Numbered from the stretch's first letter, positions 1 to 9,175 are shown. The stretch is 64,000 nt of DNA from Sphingobium sp. DEHP117 (GCF_030867385.1 NZ_JAPFBJ010000003.1:620001-684000); one strand, 5' to 3'. A program made the numbers and translations. Notes: generated by a model not told the origin, from the letters alone.

Positions 1-861
1 GGCACGCGCGAGCTCGGCGGTGAATCCCATGACATTGACGAGCGGCGAACGCAGATCGTGGCTGACGATATATGCAAACCGCTGGATTTCCTCGTTTGCC
101 CGCCTCAAGTCCGCTGTGCGCTCGGCGACAGCCGCTTCCAGGCCTTCGTTCAGCCCCGCCAGCGTCATGCGACTCGCCAGCAATTCCCGCGAGTGGCGGC
201 TCAGCACCATATACGTCGCCGCCCCGGTAAAGAGCAGAGCTATGACCACCAAGCCCAGATAAGTTTGTAATCTTTCCAGGGCGCTCTGTTCCATGGCGCC
301 CCGCGATGCCAAAAGCCGGTTTTCGGTATTCTCAAACTCGCCGGCGATTCTTCGGATCGTGCCAAGCCGCTGCAACTCAGCCTGCTTCCTGAAGAGCGCC
401 ACCGCGCCCTCCATATCACCTCGCTGGGCGAGGAGGATGGTCTGGCGCATATCGTCCAGCTGTGCCTGGATTACCGGGTGCAGCGCCTCGATACGCGCCT
501 GCTGCTCCGGATTGTCCACGGTCTTGCTCTTCAGTCGCTCGATATTGGGTGCAAGGTGCGCCACGCTGTCCTTAAGCGTTTCCACCCTCGCGGGATTGCG
601 ATCGAGCAGATAGCCGCGACGGGCTGCTTCTGCCCGCTCCATGTACCGGCTTATGTCGGAGATCGTGTCTTTCACATCATAGCTATGAGCCACCAGCGCG
701 TCGGCGCGCTCGTTCGCATCGAAACCCCGCACCACGAAATAGAATGCCAGAAGAACCAACACGAAACTGGAAATCACGCCCGCCAGACTGAGCCGGACCA
801 CCCGCTTTTGCGCTCTCTGCGGCAATGGCTCACCCTTTGTTATGCGAGGTTGTCCCTCCAT
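1..861 (-). CDS. CHASE3-type sensor histidine kinase, N-terminal part (runs off left edge)
   Basis: Membrane-bound sensor kinase of a two-component system; only the first 287 residues are in the window. The ATG is at 859-861. Residues 21-45 form a transmembrane segment and 46-195 a mostly helical periplasmic region with the layout of a CHASE3 sensor domain. A second membrane segment spans 201-220, followed by a short coiled-coil linker. The phosphoacceptor helix begins near residue 260 and contains SHDLRSPL, whose histidine (268) would be autophosphorylated. The ATPase domain and any partner response regulator lie off the left edge. The ligand cannot be predicted. The gene is divergent from the SOS-controlled repair operon. 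Confidence 0.85.
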   Translation of the reverse strand, partial: MEGQPRITKGEPLPQRAQKRVVRLSLAGVISSFVLVLLAFYFVVRGFDANERADALVAHSYDVKDTISDISRYMERAEAARRGYLLDRNPARVETLKDSVAHLAPNIERLKSKTVDNPEQQARIEALHPVIQAQLDDMRQTILLAQRGDMEGAVALFRKQAELQRLGTIRRIAGEFENTENRLLASRGAMEQSALERLQTYLGLVVIALLFTGAATYMVLSRHSRELLASRMTLAGLNEGLEAAVAERTADLRRANEEIQRFAYIVSHDLRSPLVNVMGFTAELARA

Positions 862-926
862 AGCCGTTCTAGCGCGAGTTTTCACCGCAGAGTTTTTCCG
901 TTCGTCGCAAACTACTTACCGCCGCC

Positions 927-959
927 TTGAGCGCATGCGCAAAAGAACATAAAAAGAAC
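927..959 (+). promoter_or_regulatory. LexA (SOS) box and probable promoter of the radical SAM-UdgX operon
   Basis: GAAC at 945-948 and GAAC at 956-959 are separated by exactly 7 bases, the reverse complement of the alphaproteobacterial LexA operator GTTC-N7-GTTC. A possible -35 (TTGAGC, 927-932) and -10 (TAAAAA, 950-955) with 17-bp spacing would place the transcript start at or next to the ATG at 962. The message would then be leaderless, which fits the lack of a Shine-Dalgarno sequence. The box covers the proposed -10, as expected for repression. The box is seen directly; the promoter assignment is inference. Confidence 0.7.
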
Positions 960-961
960 AA

Positions 962-2206
962 ATGCGCGAGATACCACTTCCGAAAAGGCTGGAAATCCTT
1001 TCCGATGCCGCGAAATACGATGCCTCCTGCGCCTCATCCGGCACCGCGCGTCGCACCAGCCGCGATGGCAAGGGGATAGGCTCCACCACCGGCAACGGCA
1101 TCTGCCACGCCTATGCGCCCGATGGCCGCTGCATTTCGCTCCTCAAGATATTGCTGACCAACCACTGCATTTTCGATTGTCACTATTGCATCAACCGCAA
1201 AAGCTCCAACGTGCGGCGCGCGCGCTTCACACCGCAGGAGGTGGTCGACCTCACGCTGAGCTTCTACAAGCGCAATTATATCGAGGGGCTGTTCCTCTCG
1301 TCCGGCATCGTCAAATCCTCCAGCCACACGATGGAGCAGATGATCGAAGTGGCGCGCAGTCTGCGTGAGGATCACGGCTTTCGCGGCTATATCCACTTGA
1401 AGACCATCCCAGAGGCCGACCCGGAATTGGTCGCGCATGCAGGACTGTGGGCGGATCGGATTTCCGTCAACATCGAACTCCCCACAAAGGCCGGATTGAG
1501 CCGCCTGGCGCCGGACAAGGACTCCGGCCGGATCGAGGGGATGATGGGTCGGATCCATGGCGCGATCGTCGAGGCTAAGGACGCGCGCAAACGATTTCGT
1601 CATGCTCCGCGCTTTGCACCTGCCGGGCAATCGACGCAGATGATCGTCGGTGCGGACGGGGCATCGGATACCGACATCATCACCAGAGCTGACAGCCTGT
1701 ACGGCGCCTATGGCATGCGCCGGGTCTATTATTCGGGGTTCAGCCCGATCCCGGATGCCAGCGCAATCCTTCCGTTGAAGCGCCCGCCGCTGGTGCGCGA
1801 ACATCGTTTGTATCAGTCGGACTGGCTGATGCGTTTTTACGGCTATTCGGCCAGTGAGGTGCAGCAGGCGGCGGGTACGGACGGGATGCTCCCGCTCGAT
1901 ATCGACCCCAAGCTCGCCTGGGCACTGAAGTTTCGCCAGCATTTCCCGGTCGACGTCAATCGCGCGCCGAGAGAGATGCTGTTGCGCGTGCCAGGGCTGG
2001 GGACGCGGGCGGTGCAGTCGATCCTCGCCTCGCGCCGCCATCGGACTCTGCGGCTGGACGATATCGCGCGCTTTACCGTCTCGATTGCCAAGCTGCGGCC
2101 GTTCATCGTCGCGGCAGACTGGCGACCGACGCTGCTGACCGACCGGGCCGATCTGGTTTCGCTGGTCAAGCCCAAGCCGAGCGAGCAGCTGGAACTGTTT
2201 GCATGA
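962..2206 (+). CDS. Putative DNA modification/repair radical SAM protein
   Basis: Radical SAM enzyme of 414 residues, of the family that sits next to a uracil-DNA glycosylase-like partner in many bacteria and is thought to act in DNA repair or modification. The cluster-binding motif CxxxCxxC is at C69, C73 and C76 (CIFDCHYC). Near the C terminus, residues around 330-365 (VPGLGTRAVQSIL) read as a helix-hairpin-helix DNA-binding motif. The start at 962 has no ribosome-binding site but gives the N terminus (KYDASCASSG) expected of the family. The stop overlaps the next start as ATGA, so the two genes are translationally coupled. Control by LexA through the upstream box supports a role in DNA damage. 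The chemical reaction is unknown. Confidence 0.9.
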   Translation: MREIPLPKRLEILSDAAKYDASCASSGTARRTSRDGKGIGSTTGNGICHAYAPDGRCISLLKILLTNHCIFDCHYCINRKSSNVRRARFTPQEVVDLTLSFYKRNYIEGLFLSSGIVKSSSHTMEQMIEVARSLREDHGFRGYIHLKTIPEADPELVAHAGLWADRISVNIELPTKAGLSRLAPDKDSGRIEGMMGRIHGAIVEAKDARKRFRHAPRFAPAGQSTQMIVGADGASDTDIITRADSLYGAYGMRRVYYSGFSPIPDASAILPLKRPPLVREHRLYQSDWLMRFYGYSASEVQQAAGTDGMLPLDIDPKLAWALKFRQHFPVDVNRAPREMLLRVPGLGTRAVQSILASRRHRTLRLDDIARFTVSIAKLRPFIVAADWRPTLLTDRADLVSLVKPKPSEQLELFA

Positions 2207-3633
2207 CGGCGGCGCGAGAGGCGGACGCAACCGTCTCGGTGCAGATGGACGCGCCGGACGATTTCGAGGCGTGGCGCGCGCATGCGCGCGCGCTTATGCA
2301 GGCGCGGGTAGCGCCAGAGCGGGTGATGTGGAGTGAACCGGGAGAGACGGGCAACCTGCTGGGCCTGCTCGCGAGCGCGCCCTTCCCCGCCGCCGCAGAT
2401 GCGCCGCCACCGCGCGCCAGCCGCGCCTTCCTCCAGCAGGCACGCAGCGTCATATGCCATCGCGACCCGGAACGATTCGCCCTGCTGTACCGGGTGCTCT
2501 GGCGCTTGCAGCGCCAGCCGCGTCTGATGGAAGACCAGGCCGACGCCAATGTGCGCCGCATGGCCGCCATGGCAAAGGAGGTACGGCGGGACATTCACAA
2601 GATGCGCGCGTTCGTCCGCTTTCGTTTGGTGGAAAGCGAGGATGGCGCGAGCGAGCATTATGTAGCCTGGTTCGAGCCGGATCATAACATCGTCCGCGCC
2701 AACGCGCGCTTCTTCACCGATCGCTTCGCCGCGATGCGCTGGTCAATCCTCACCCCCGAACTGTCGATCCACTGGGATGGTGCGCAGCTATTGGAAGGGC
2801 CGGGCGCCAGCGCGCGCGACGCACCGCAAGGGGACCCGCTGGAAGATCTGTGGAAGCGTTATTACGCATCCATTTTCAACCCCGCCCGTTTGAAGGTGAA
2901 GGCGATGCTGAAGGAAATGCCGCGCCGATACTGGAAAAACATGCCGGAGACGGCGCTGATCGGCCCGCTGATCGCCGATGCGCGCAACCGGGAGCTGGCG
3001 ATGATCGCGCAGGGTGAGGACAGTTTCGAGATGGAGCAGCCTGACAGTCTCGACGCGGTGGCCAGCGCGGTCTCTACTTGTACTCGCTGCCCGATCGGCT
3101 GCAACGGCACCCGCGCCGTGCCGGGCGAGGGACCAGCCGACAGCGCCGTCATGCTGGTTGGTGAGCAGCCCGGCGATCAGGAGGAACTGGCCGGGCGACC
3201 CTTCGTCGGCCCGGCGGGGCAGGTGCTCGATCGACATCTGAAGCGCGCGGGGCTGGAGCGGGACCGGCTCTACCTCGCCAATGCCGTCAAGCATTTCAAG
3301 TTCACGCCGCGCGGCCCCCGCCACATCCACCAGACGCCCACGGCGGGCGAGATCGACACGTGCCGTTTTTGGCTCGACGCGGAGCGCGCGCTCGTAAAAC
3401 CGCGCCTGATCGTGGCGTTGGGCGCGTCGGCCGCGCGTGGCATATTGGGCCGCACGCCGAGCATCCAGCGCGAACGCGGGCGCGCCATCGCCCTGGCCGA
3501 TGGCAGTGAACTCTGGATCACGGTGCACCCCAGCTATCTGCTGCGCGTGCCCGATGCCATTCGCGAGCAGGAGGAAGCCGCCTTCGCGCGCGATCTTGCA
3601 GCGGTCGCGGCGCGGTGCGCGTCTCTGGGCTAA
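2203..3633 (+). CDS. DUF4130 domain fused to UdgX-type uracil-DNA-binding protein
   Basis: Two-domain protein of 476 residues. Residues 1 to about 270 match the DUF4130 'DNA metabolism' family usually coded beside the radical SAM partner. Residues about 290-476 are a family 4-like uracil-DNA glycosylase. The latter has the active-site stretch GEQPGDQEELAG (from 320), the cluster-type cysteines C293, C296 and C300 with C387, and the VHPSYLLR motif near 441. The loop preceding TP reads RHIH (373-376), in the position of the KRRIH loop of mycobacterial UdgX, whose histidine bonds covalently to the site left after uracil removal; that histidine is retained. It is coupled by ATGA overlap to the upstream radical SAM gene and shares its SOS box. 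Fusion of the two domains is common in this family. Confidence 0.88.
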   Translation: MTAAREADATVSVQMDAPDDFEAWRAHARALMQARVAPERVMWSEPGETGNLLGLLASAPFPAAADAPPPRASRAFLQQARSVICHRDPERFALLYRVLWRLQRQPRLMEDQADANVRRMAAMAKEVRRDIHKMRAFVRFRLVESEDGASEHYVAWFEPDHNIVRANARFFTDRFAAMRWSILTPELSIHWDGAQLLEGPGASARDAPQGDPLEDLWKRYYASIFNPARLKVKAMLKEMPRRYWKNMPETALIGPLIADARNRELAMIAQGEDSFEMEQPDSLDAVASAVSTCTRCPIGCNGTRAVPGEGPADSAVMLVGEQPGDQEELAGRPFVGPAGQVLDRHLKRAGLERDRLYLANAVKHFKFTPRGPRHIHQTPTAGEIDTCRFWLDAERALVKPRLIVALGASAARGILGRTPSIQRERGRAIALADGSELWITVHPSYLLRVPDAIREQEEAAFARDLAAVAARCASLG

Positions 3634-3642
3634 CGCACCGCG

Positions 3643-4296
3643 TTACAGGATTGACTGCCCCGTCTTCGCCCAGTCCGCCACGAACCCGGCGATGCCCTTT
3701 TCGGTCAGCACATGGTTGAACAGCGACTTGATGACGGCGGGCGGCGCGGTCATCACATCAGCGCCGATCTTCGCGGCCTGAAGGATATGGACCGAGTGGC
3801 GCACGCTCGCGACCAGTATCTCGGTCTTGAAATCATAATTGTCGTAGATCAGGCGGATGTCCTCGATGAGCTGCATGCCGTCGAACCCATTGTCGTCATG
3901 CCGCCCGACGAACGGCGAGATGAAGGTCGCTCCGGCCTTGGCGGCAAGCAGCGCCTGATTGGCGGAGAAACAAAGCGTTACGTTCACCTGCGTTCCGTCA
4001 GAAGTCAGCGCCTTGCAGGTCTTGAGGCCATCGACCGTGAGCGGCACCTTGATACAGACATTGTCGGCCAGCTTGCGCAGTATCTCGGCCTCTTTCATCA
4101 TCGTCTCATGATCGAGCGCAACGACCTCTGCCGAGACCGGACCTTCAACGATCGCGCAGATCTCCTTCACCACCTCCAGAAACTGCCGCCCGGACTTGGC
4201 GATCAACGAAGGATTGGTGGTCACGCCATCCAGCAGGCCGGTGGCGGCGAGGTCACGGATGTCTGCGGTGTCTGCGGTGTCGACGAAAAACTTCAT
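3643..4296 (-). CDS. fsa: Fructose-6-phosphate aldolase / transaldolase-like protein
   Basis: Short cytosolic transaldolase-family protein of 217 residues, the length of the FsaA/TalC/MipB subfamily. It begins [13 protein letters not shown] and has the DGVTTNPSL signature (residues 23-31). Lys83 in CIKVPLT is the predicted Schiff-base lysine, and ILVASVRH near residue 160 also matches the family. Subfamily members act either as fructose-6-phosphate aldolase or as transaldolase of the pentose phosphate pathway; sequence alone does not settle which. It converges on the UdgX gene with only 9 bp between stop codons and appears to be monocistronic. Confidence 0.88.
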   Translation of the reverse strand: MKFFVDTADTADIRDLAATGLLDGVTTNPSLIAKSGRQFLEVVKEICAIVEGPVSAEVVALDHETMMKEAEILRKLADNVCIKVPLTVDGLKTCKALTSDGTQVNVTLCFSANQALLAAKAGATFISPFVGRHDDNGFDGMQLIEDIRLIYDNYDFKTEILVASVRHSVHILQAAKIGADVMTAPPAVIKSLFNHVLTEKGIAGFVADWAKTGQSIL

Positions 4297-4361
4297 GGGA
4301 TGCGCCCCTCTCTCTGCGGCAATGCGAGTCGCCGCACCCTATAGCCGGACGCGGGCCGTTG

Positions 4362-5051
4362 CTACAACGCGCTCGCCGCCGTCAGCGCTGCGATCAGCAT
4401 TGGGTCACCGGTCGATCGCGGATCGGCGCGGATCGCCATTTCCTCCCGCCCGATCTCGGCATAGATCGCGTCAGATGCCTTGCGGGTCACATCGTCGCGC
4501 AGGCCCGCAAAGTTGATGCCGGTGGCGGCACGCAAGGCCTCCGTCACCACCTCGTTGTCGAACACGCGAAGGCCTTCGTCTATGCCGGGCAGGATAGCGG
4601 CAACGAGGGTGTTGCCCATATGCTGCCGCAACAGGTTGGTAGCTGCCGGGGTGCCCGCCGCCTTGATGATCGCGGCAGCATCCTGCGGCGAGGTGGACAG
4701 GATCGCGTCGGCGATAACCGGCGCGGCACGCTCAGCCCCGCGCTCTGCCGCGCGGTTGACCTGCCTGAGCAAGCGGTCCCGCACCAGTCCATTGAGCAGC
4801 ACGCGACTGATCATCGACCCGGTACCATTGCCGCCGAGCTGATCGGGCAAAGTGATCCGCGCCACCTGGCTGTCGTAAAAGCCGCCGGGCGCCATCAGCC
4901 GCGCCAGCGCCCGCTGTGACGAGAGCGAAAGCAAGCGCCGTATCGCCTCGGTAAGGCTATAACCCAGGCCTTGCGAACATCCGCCGAGCAGCAATAGCGC
5001 CAACGCCGAACTACCACTGAGGAATTGCCTGCGTTCCATAGCACTCTCCAT
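4362..5051 (-). CDS. DUF4197 domain lipoprotein
   Basis: Secreted protein of unknown function matching the DUF4197 family. From the chosen start it is 229 residues, with an N-terminal signal ending in the lipobox LLLGGC, so it is probably lipid-anchored and faces the periplasm. The ATG at 5051 was chosen because GAGG lies 5 bases upstream. A second ATG at 5039 also has a GGAG and would remove four residues (MESA) without changing the signal. The body is helical and alanine-rich. It is divergent from priA with about 80 bp between the starts, which must hold both promoters. No role can be inferred from the neighbours. Confidence 0.8.
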   Translation of the reverse strand: MESAMERRQFLSGSSALALLLLGGCSQGLGYSLTEAIRRLLSLSSQRALARLMAPGGFYDSQVARITLPDQLGGNGTGSMISRVLLNGLVRDRLLRQVNRAAERGAERAAPVIADAILSTSPQDAAAIIKAAGTPAATNLLRQHMGNTLVAAILPGIDEGLRVFDNEVVTEALRAATGINFAGLRDDVTRKASDAIYAEIGREEMAIRADPRSTGDPMLIAALTAASAL

Positions 5052-5133
5052 TATTACCTCACCAAGTCTCGTTCTTTTGCCGCCGAAAAGGAAGCGGGTT
5101 TTTATTGCGCGCGCAGTCTTTACATACCGCATG

Positions 5134-7302
5134 ATGACTCGTGTCCGTGTATTGATCCTGAACGCCGCGCTGGGACCGCTCGACTATCGTGTGCCGCCGG
5201 ATTTGGACGGGGTTGGACCGGGCAGTATCGTGGAGGTTCCGCTCGGCCCGCGCCGCATCATTGGCGTGGTATGGGACAAGGATCGCCTGCCCGAAGGCAA
5301 TCCCGTACCCGAAGGCAAGCTGCGGCCGATCATCGCTGCGCTGCCCGTGCCGCCCGTGCCCGCGCCGCTGCGGCGGCTGGTGGAGTGGGTGGCAGACTAT
5401 TACATGGCGCCGCTCGCCGCCGTTCTGCGCATGACCATGCCTTCCGGGGCAGCAGCGGGAGAGCGCGTAATCACGGAATATCGGCTTTCGGATGCTTTGC
5501 CCGCCCGCCTCACGCCCCAGCGGGCGCAGGCACTGGAGCGCATCGGCGCATTTCAGGCATCTGTCAGCGAACTGGCGGACAAGGCCGGGGTTTCCGTCGC
5601 GGTCATTCGCGGCCTGATCAAGGCAGGCGCTTTGATGGCGGTGGAGGCGAGCGCGAACGCCGCCTACCCCGCACCGCTGCCCGATCACGCCGCGCCCTCG
5701 CTCAATGAGGAACAGCGCGCTGCCGCCAACCGGATCATGCAGGCGGTGGACGCGCAGGCGTTTCACACCTTCCTGCTCGACGGCGTCACCGGATCGGGCA
5801 AGACCGAGGTCTATTTCGAGGGGATCGCGCAGGCGGTGCGCGCAGGCGGCCAGGTGCTCGTCCTGCTGCCGGAAATAGCGCTGACCCAGCCGTTTCTAAA
5901 GCGCTTCGAGGCGCGCTTCGGCGTCGCGCCCGTCGCCTGGCACAGCGGCCTCAAGCAGAGCGAGCGGCGGCGCGCATGGAATGCGGTGGCACGTGGGGAA
6001 GCGCAGGTCGTTGTCGGGGCACGCTCGGCGCTGTTCCTGCCCTTCCCTCGGCTAAGCCTGCTGGTGGTGGACGAGGCGCACGAGACGAGCTTCAAGCAGG
6101 AGGACGGCGTCCATTATCACGCGCGCGATGTGGCGGTGATGCGCGGCAAGTTCGAGGCGTGCCCGGTGGTGCTGGCCACTGCAACGCCCGCGCTGGAAAC
6201 CCGCCATCAGGTGGGCCTCGGCCGCTATGAGGAGATCAAGCTCGCCGCGCGTTTCGGCGGCGCGCAGATGCCGGAGATTGTCGGCATAGACCTGCTCGAA
6301 ACTCCCCCCGACCGGCAACGCTGGATCGCGCCGCCGTTGGTCTCGGCCATTGAAGAGACGCTGGAACGCGGCGAGCAGGCTCTGCTGTTCCTCAACCGGC
6401 GCGGCTATGCGCCGCTCACGCTCTGCCGCCATTGCGGCTACCGCTTTCAATGCCCGAACTGCACGAGCTGGATGGTCGAGCACAAGATCACGCACCGGCT
6501 CGCTTGCCATCATTGCGGCCATGTGATGCCCAGCCCGCGCGCCTGCCCGGAATGCAAAGAGGAAGACGCGCTCGTCGCCTGCGGCCCGGGTGTGGAGCGC
6601 ATCGCGGACGAAGCGAAGGCGCTGTTTCCGCAGGCGCGCATCGCCATCGTGACTTCCGACACGCTCTGGTCACCCGAAAAGGTGGCGGAGTTCGTCGCTG
6701 CGGTGGAGGGGCACGCGGTCGACATCATCATCGGCACCCAGCTCGTCACCAAGGGCTATCACTTTCCCAACCTGACGCTGGTCGGCGTGATCGACGCCGA
6801 TCTGGGGTTGGAGGGCGGAGACCTGAGGGCCGCGGAAAGGAGCTTTCAGCAGATCAGCCAGGTCGCGGGGCGCGCGGGCCGGGGCGAGAAGCCGGGGCGG
6901 GTGTTCATTCAGTCCCGAATGATGGGCGCAGGCGTGATCAAGGCGCTGCTCTCTGGCGATGCCGAGCGCTTTTATGCCGCCGAAGCCGAAAGTCGCCGCC
7001 ACGCCGAAGCGCCGCCTTATGGCCGCTTCGCCGCGATCATCGTTTCGAGCGAGAGCGCGGAGGCCGCCGCCGAGACGGCGCGGCGGCTGGGCAAAAGCGC
7101 GCCCCAACACGACGGCTTCCACGTCTATGGCCCCGCACCCGCCCCGCTGGCGCAGCTAAGAGGGCGCTATCGCCACCGCCTGCTGGTCCATGCCGCCCGG
7201 GCCGTGAATGTGCAGGAAGCGATCCGGTCATGGCTCGATCAAGCGAGCTGGCCCAACAGTGTACGCGTAAGCGTCGACGTTGATCCTTACAGCTTCATGT
7301 GA
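5134..7302 (+). CDS. priA: Primosomal replication restart helicase PriA
   Basis: 3'-to-5' superfamily 2 DNA helicase that recognises stalled or repaired forks and reloads the replisome. From 5134 it has 722 residues, near the usual length. The N-terminal 3'BD domain begins RVLILNAALGPLDYRVP. Walker A is GVTGSGKTEVY (around residue 220), Walker B VVDEAHE (around 311), and motif VI QVAGRAGRGEKPG follows. The zinc-binding insert at about 430-477 carries paired cysteines (CRHCGYRFQCPNC and CHHCGHVM with CPEC). The ATG at 5131, immediately before, gives one more methionine; homologues start near here, and the upstream in-frame ATG at 5077 would add a basic tail not expected for PriA. Single gene, constitutive housekeeping function. 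Confidence 0.95.
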   Translation: MTRVRVLILNAALGPLDYRVPPDLDGVGPGSIVEVPLGPRRIIGVVWDKDRLPEGNPVPEGKLRPIIAALPVPPVPAPLRRLVEWVADYYMAPLAAVLRMTMPSGAAAGERVITEYRLSDALPARLTPQRAQALERIGAFQASVSELADKAGVSVAVIRGLIKAGALMAVEASANAAYPAPLPDHAAPSLNEEQRAAANRIMQAVDAQAFHTFLLDGVTGSGKTEVYFEGIAQAVRAGGQVLVLLPEIALTQPFLKRFEARFGVAPVAWHSGLKQSERRRAWNAVARGEAQVVVGARSALFLPFPRLSLLVVDEAHETSFKQEDGVHYHARDVAVMRGKFEACPVVLATATPALETRHQVGLGRYEEIKLAARFGGAQMPEIVGIDLLETPPDRQRWIAPPLVSAIEETLERGEQALLFLNRRGYAPLTLCRHCGYRFQCPNCTSWMVEHKITHRLACHHCGHVMPSPRACPECKEEDALVACGPGVERIADEAKALFPQARIAIVTSDTLWSPEKVAEFVAAVEGHAVDIIIGTQLVTKGYHFPNLTLVGVIDADLGLEGGDLRAAERSFQQISQVAGRAGRGEKPGRVFIQSRMMGAGVIKALLSGDAERFYAAEAESRRHAEAPPYGRFAAIIVSSESAEAAAETARRLGKSAPQHDGFHVYGPAPAPLAQLRGRYRHRLLVHAARAVNVQEAIRSWLDQASWPNSVRVSVDVDPYSFM

Positions 7303-7505
7303 GGCCTAACCCCTCTGTGCGGCGTATAATCCCCACGCCTTATCGTGCGCGCGCCAGTCTCGGACAATAGATATATTCAATTTCAATGCGTTACTCCTCG
7401 ATAACCATCTTCTCTACCACTTCGATAGAAATTTGACTCGCGCCTGCAATATTTTCTATTTATTGGATAGACATTCGATTCGGCGCCAAAACAGGGGAGA
7501 TGTTG

Positions 7506-8276
7506 ATGGACGCGATCTGGGAATATCTGCCGGTGTTGTTGCCGTTCATTCTGATAGGCTTCGCTGCCCAATTGATCGACGGTGCGCTCGGCATGGCCTA
7601 TGGCGTTATCTCGACCACCCTGTTGCTCACCATCGGTTTGCCGCCCAAAGCTGCGTCAGCAGGCACGCACGCGGCAGAAACATTTACCACCGCCATTTCC
7701 GGCCTCAGTCACATCTACCACCGCAATGTCGACTGGAAGCTATTCGCCAAATTGGCGGTGCCGGGAATCATCGGTGGCGTAGTGGGCGCCTATCTGCTTT
7801 CCAATGTCGATAGCAGCGCGATCAAGCCGTATGTACAGAGCTATCTGACCGCAATCGGGCTGTGGCTGATCTGGCGCAGCACCCATGTAATCCGGCGCAC
7901 GGAAGACCCGCGTATCGTCACGCCACTCGGCCTGTTCGGCGGTTTTCTAGACGCCACGGGCGGTGGCGGATGGGGGCCGGTCGTAACCTCGAACCTGCTG
8001 CTTCAGGGCAGCAACCCCCGCATGACCATCGGCACGGTGAACACCGTAGAGTTCCTGCTGACTTTGTCCATAAGCCTCACCTTCCTCTTTCACCTCGGCT
8101 GGGAAACGTTCACCACGGCCACGCTCGGCCTGTTGATCGGCGGCGTGGTGGCCGCGCCGCTCGGAGCGATGCTCGCCAAGCATATCCCCGCCAATCGACT
8201 CCTGCTTCTCGTCGGCGTCGTACTGACCGCCACCTCGCTCTACGGCATCGCAAAATCGCTCAGCCTCGTTGGCTGA
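7506..8276 (+). CDS. TauE/SafE family sulfite/sulfonate-type membrane permease
   Basis: Inner-membrane protein of 256 residues with about seven to eight hydrophobic segments. It belongs to the TauE/SafE (former DUF81) family, whose studied members export sulfite, sulfoacetate or related anions. Family signatures seen are QLIDGALGMAYG near the N terminus and FLDATGGGGWGP in the second half, the two internally related halves of the fold. The start at 7506 was preferred over the ATG at 7500 because GGGGAG (7494-7499) is 6 bases from 7506 but abuts 7500. The upstream gap (7303-7505) is AT-richer than its surroundings and probably carries the promoter. Substrate unknown. The gene is followed by a clear terminator. 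Confidence 0.88.
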   Translation: MDAIWEYLPVLLPFILIGFAAQLIDGALGMAYGVISTTLLLTIGLPPKAASAGTHAAETFTTAISGLSHIYHRNVDWKLFAKLAVPGIIGGVVGAYLLSNVDSSAIKPYVQSYLTAIGLWLIWRSTHVIRRTEDPRIVTPLGLFGGFLDATGGGGWGPVVTSNLLLQGSNPRMTIGTVNTVEFLLTLSISLTFLFHLGWETFTTATLGLLIGGVVAAPLGAMLAKHIPANRLLLLVGVVLTATSLYGIAKSLSLVG

Positions 8277-8301
8277 CACGTTTCAACACAGCGAAACTGA
8301 A

Positions 8302-8331
8302 AGGGCGGGGATAACCCCGCCCTCTTTTTTT
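8302..8331 (+). terminator. Rho-independent terminator after the TauE/SafE gene
   Basis: A perfect 9-bp stem AGGGCGGGG / CCCCGCCCT (8302-8310 and 8315-8323) with loop ATAA is followed by CTTTTTTTT-like sequence. It lies 25 bp after the stop. On the opposite strand there is no T-run, so it acts for the plus strand only. Confidence 0.92.
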
Positions 8332-8348
8332 GCCCGCAGTGGCAGGGC

Positions 8349-9059
8349 TCAGCGTTCGAAAAGGCGGTCGGCCTCGGCGCGCAGATCGACCGCAGAGGAG
8401 GCGGGCGTAGGCACGGGCATGTCGGCCACTTCGCCCTGCGTTTCACCCTCCAGGCGATGGGCGTCATCACGCTCGCGCCGCAACTCCTCGATCAGCGCGG
8501 CGCGCGCACCATCGAGCCGCGTGTCGGACGGCGCCTCAAGCCCGGCCTTCTTCGCTGCCTTGGCGACGATCGAGTCCAGCTCACGCTGAGAGCACAGGCC
8601 CAGCGTCACCGGGTCCTTCGGGGTGATGTTGGAGATGTTCCAGTGAGAGCGGTCGCGGATTGCGGCAATGGTAGTGCGGGTTGTGCCGATCAGGCGGCCG
8701 ATCGCACCATCGGAAATCTCCGGATGGTTGCGCAGGATCCAGGCGATGCCGTCCGGCTTGTCCTGCCGCTTGGAAACAGGCGTATAGCGCGGCCCCTTGG
8801 TGCGGCGGGCCGGTTCGTTGCCCTTGGCGATCTTCAGCGCGTAATCCGGGTTGGCTTCGCCCTTCCTGATCTCATCCTGCGTCAGCTCATGCGCGCGGAC
8901 GGGATCGCGCGGGGTGTAGCGCGTGCTCGCGGTTTCATCCGCGATCGCCTGCACCTCCAGCATATGCAGGCCGCAGAACTCTGCGATCTGGGGGAAGGTG
9001 AGGCCGGTATTCTCGATGAGCCAGGCGGCGGTGGCGTGGGGCATCAGCGGGTGGGACAT
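8349..9059 (-). CDS. trcR: DUF1013 protein, cell-cycle transcriptional regulator TrcR family
   Basis: Cytosolic protein of about 236 residues in the alphaproteobacterial DUF1013 family, now named after the cell-cycle regulator TrcR. The opening HPLMPHATAAWLIENTGLTFPQIAEFCGLH and the later AIGRLIGTTRTTIAAIRDR segment read as two helix-turn-helix-like units. The C-terminal third is charged and less ordered. The start at 9059 (MSHPLMPH) was chosen over the further upstream in-frame start because homologues begin here and GGAG lies 8 bases upstream. It is downstream of, and co-oriented with, the quinone oxidoreductase gene, with a hairpin between them. The DNA targets in this organism are unknown. 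Confidence 0.82.
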   Translation of the reverse strand: MSHPLMPHATAAWLIENTGLTFPQIAEFCGLHMLEVQAIADETASTRYTPRDPVRAHELTQDEIRKGEANPDYALKIAKGNEPARRTKGPRYTPVSKRQDKPDGIAWILRNHPEISDGAIGRLIGTTRTTIAAIRDRSHWNISNITPKDPVTLGLCSQRELDSIVAKAAKKAGLEAPSDTRLDGARAALIEELRRERDDAHRLEGETQGEVADMPVPTPASSAVDLRAEADRLFER

Positions 9060-9079
9060 GATCCATGCTCCGGAACTAG

Positions 9080-9110
9080 AAATGATAAGGGCCACCCAGG
9101 CAGGGTGGCC
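9080..9110 (-). terminator. Hairpin, possible terminator of the quinone oxidoreductase gene
   Basis: GGCCACCC (9090-9097) and GGGTGGCC (9103-9110) form a perfect 8-bp stem with a 5-base loop. Read on the minus strand it is followed by CTTATCATTTC, only weakly T-rich. It lies between the oxidoreductase stop and the trcR start, so it may terminate or attenuate. Confidence 0.5.
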
Positions 9111-9175
9111 GCATGATGGACAATCTTATGCGAAACCCGTGCGCAGGGCAAGGGGGAAGCGGAGTGGGACCCTGG

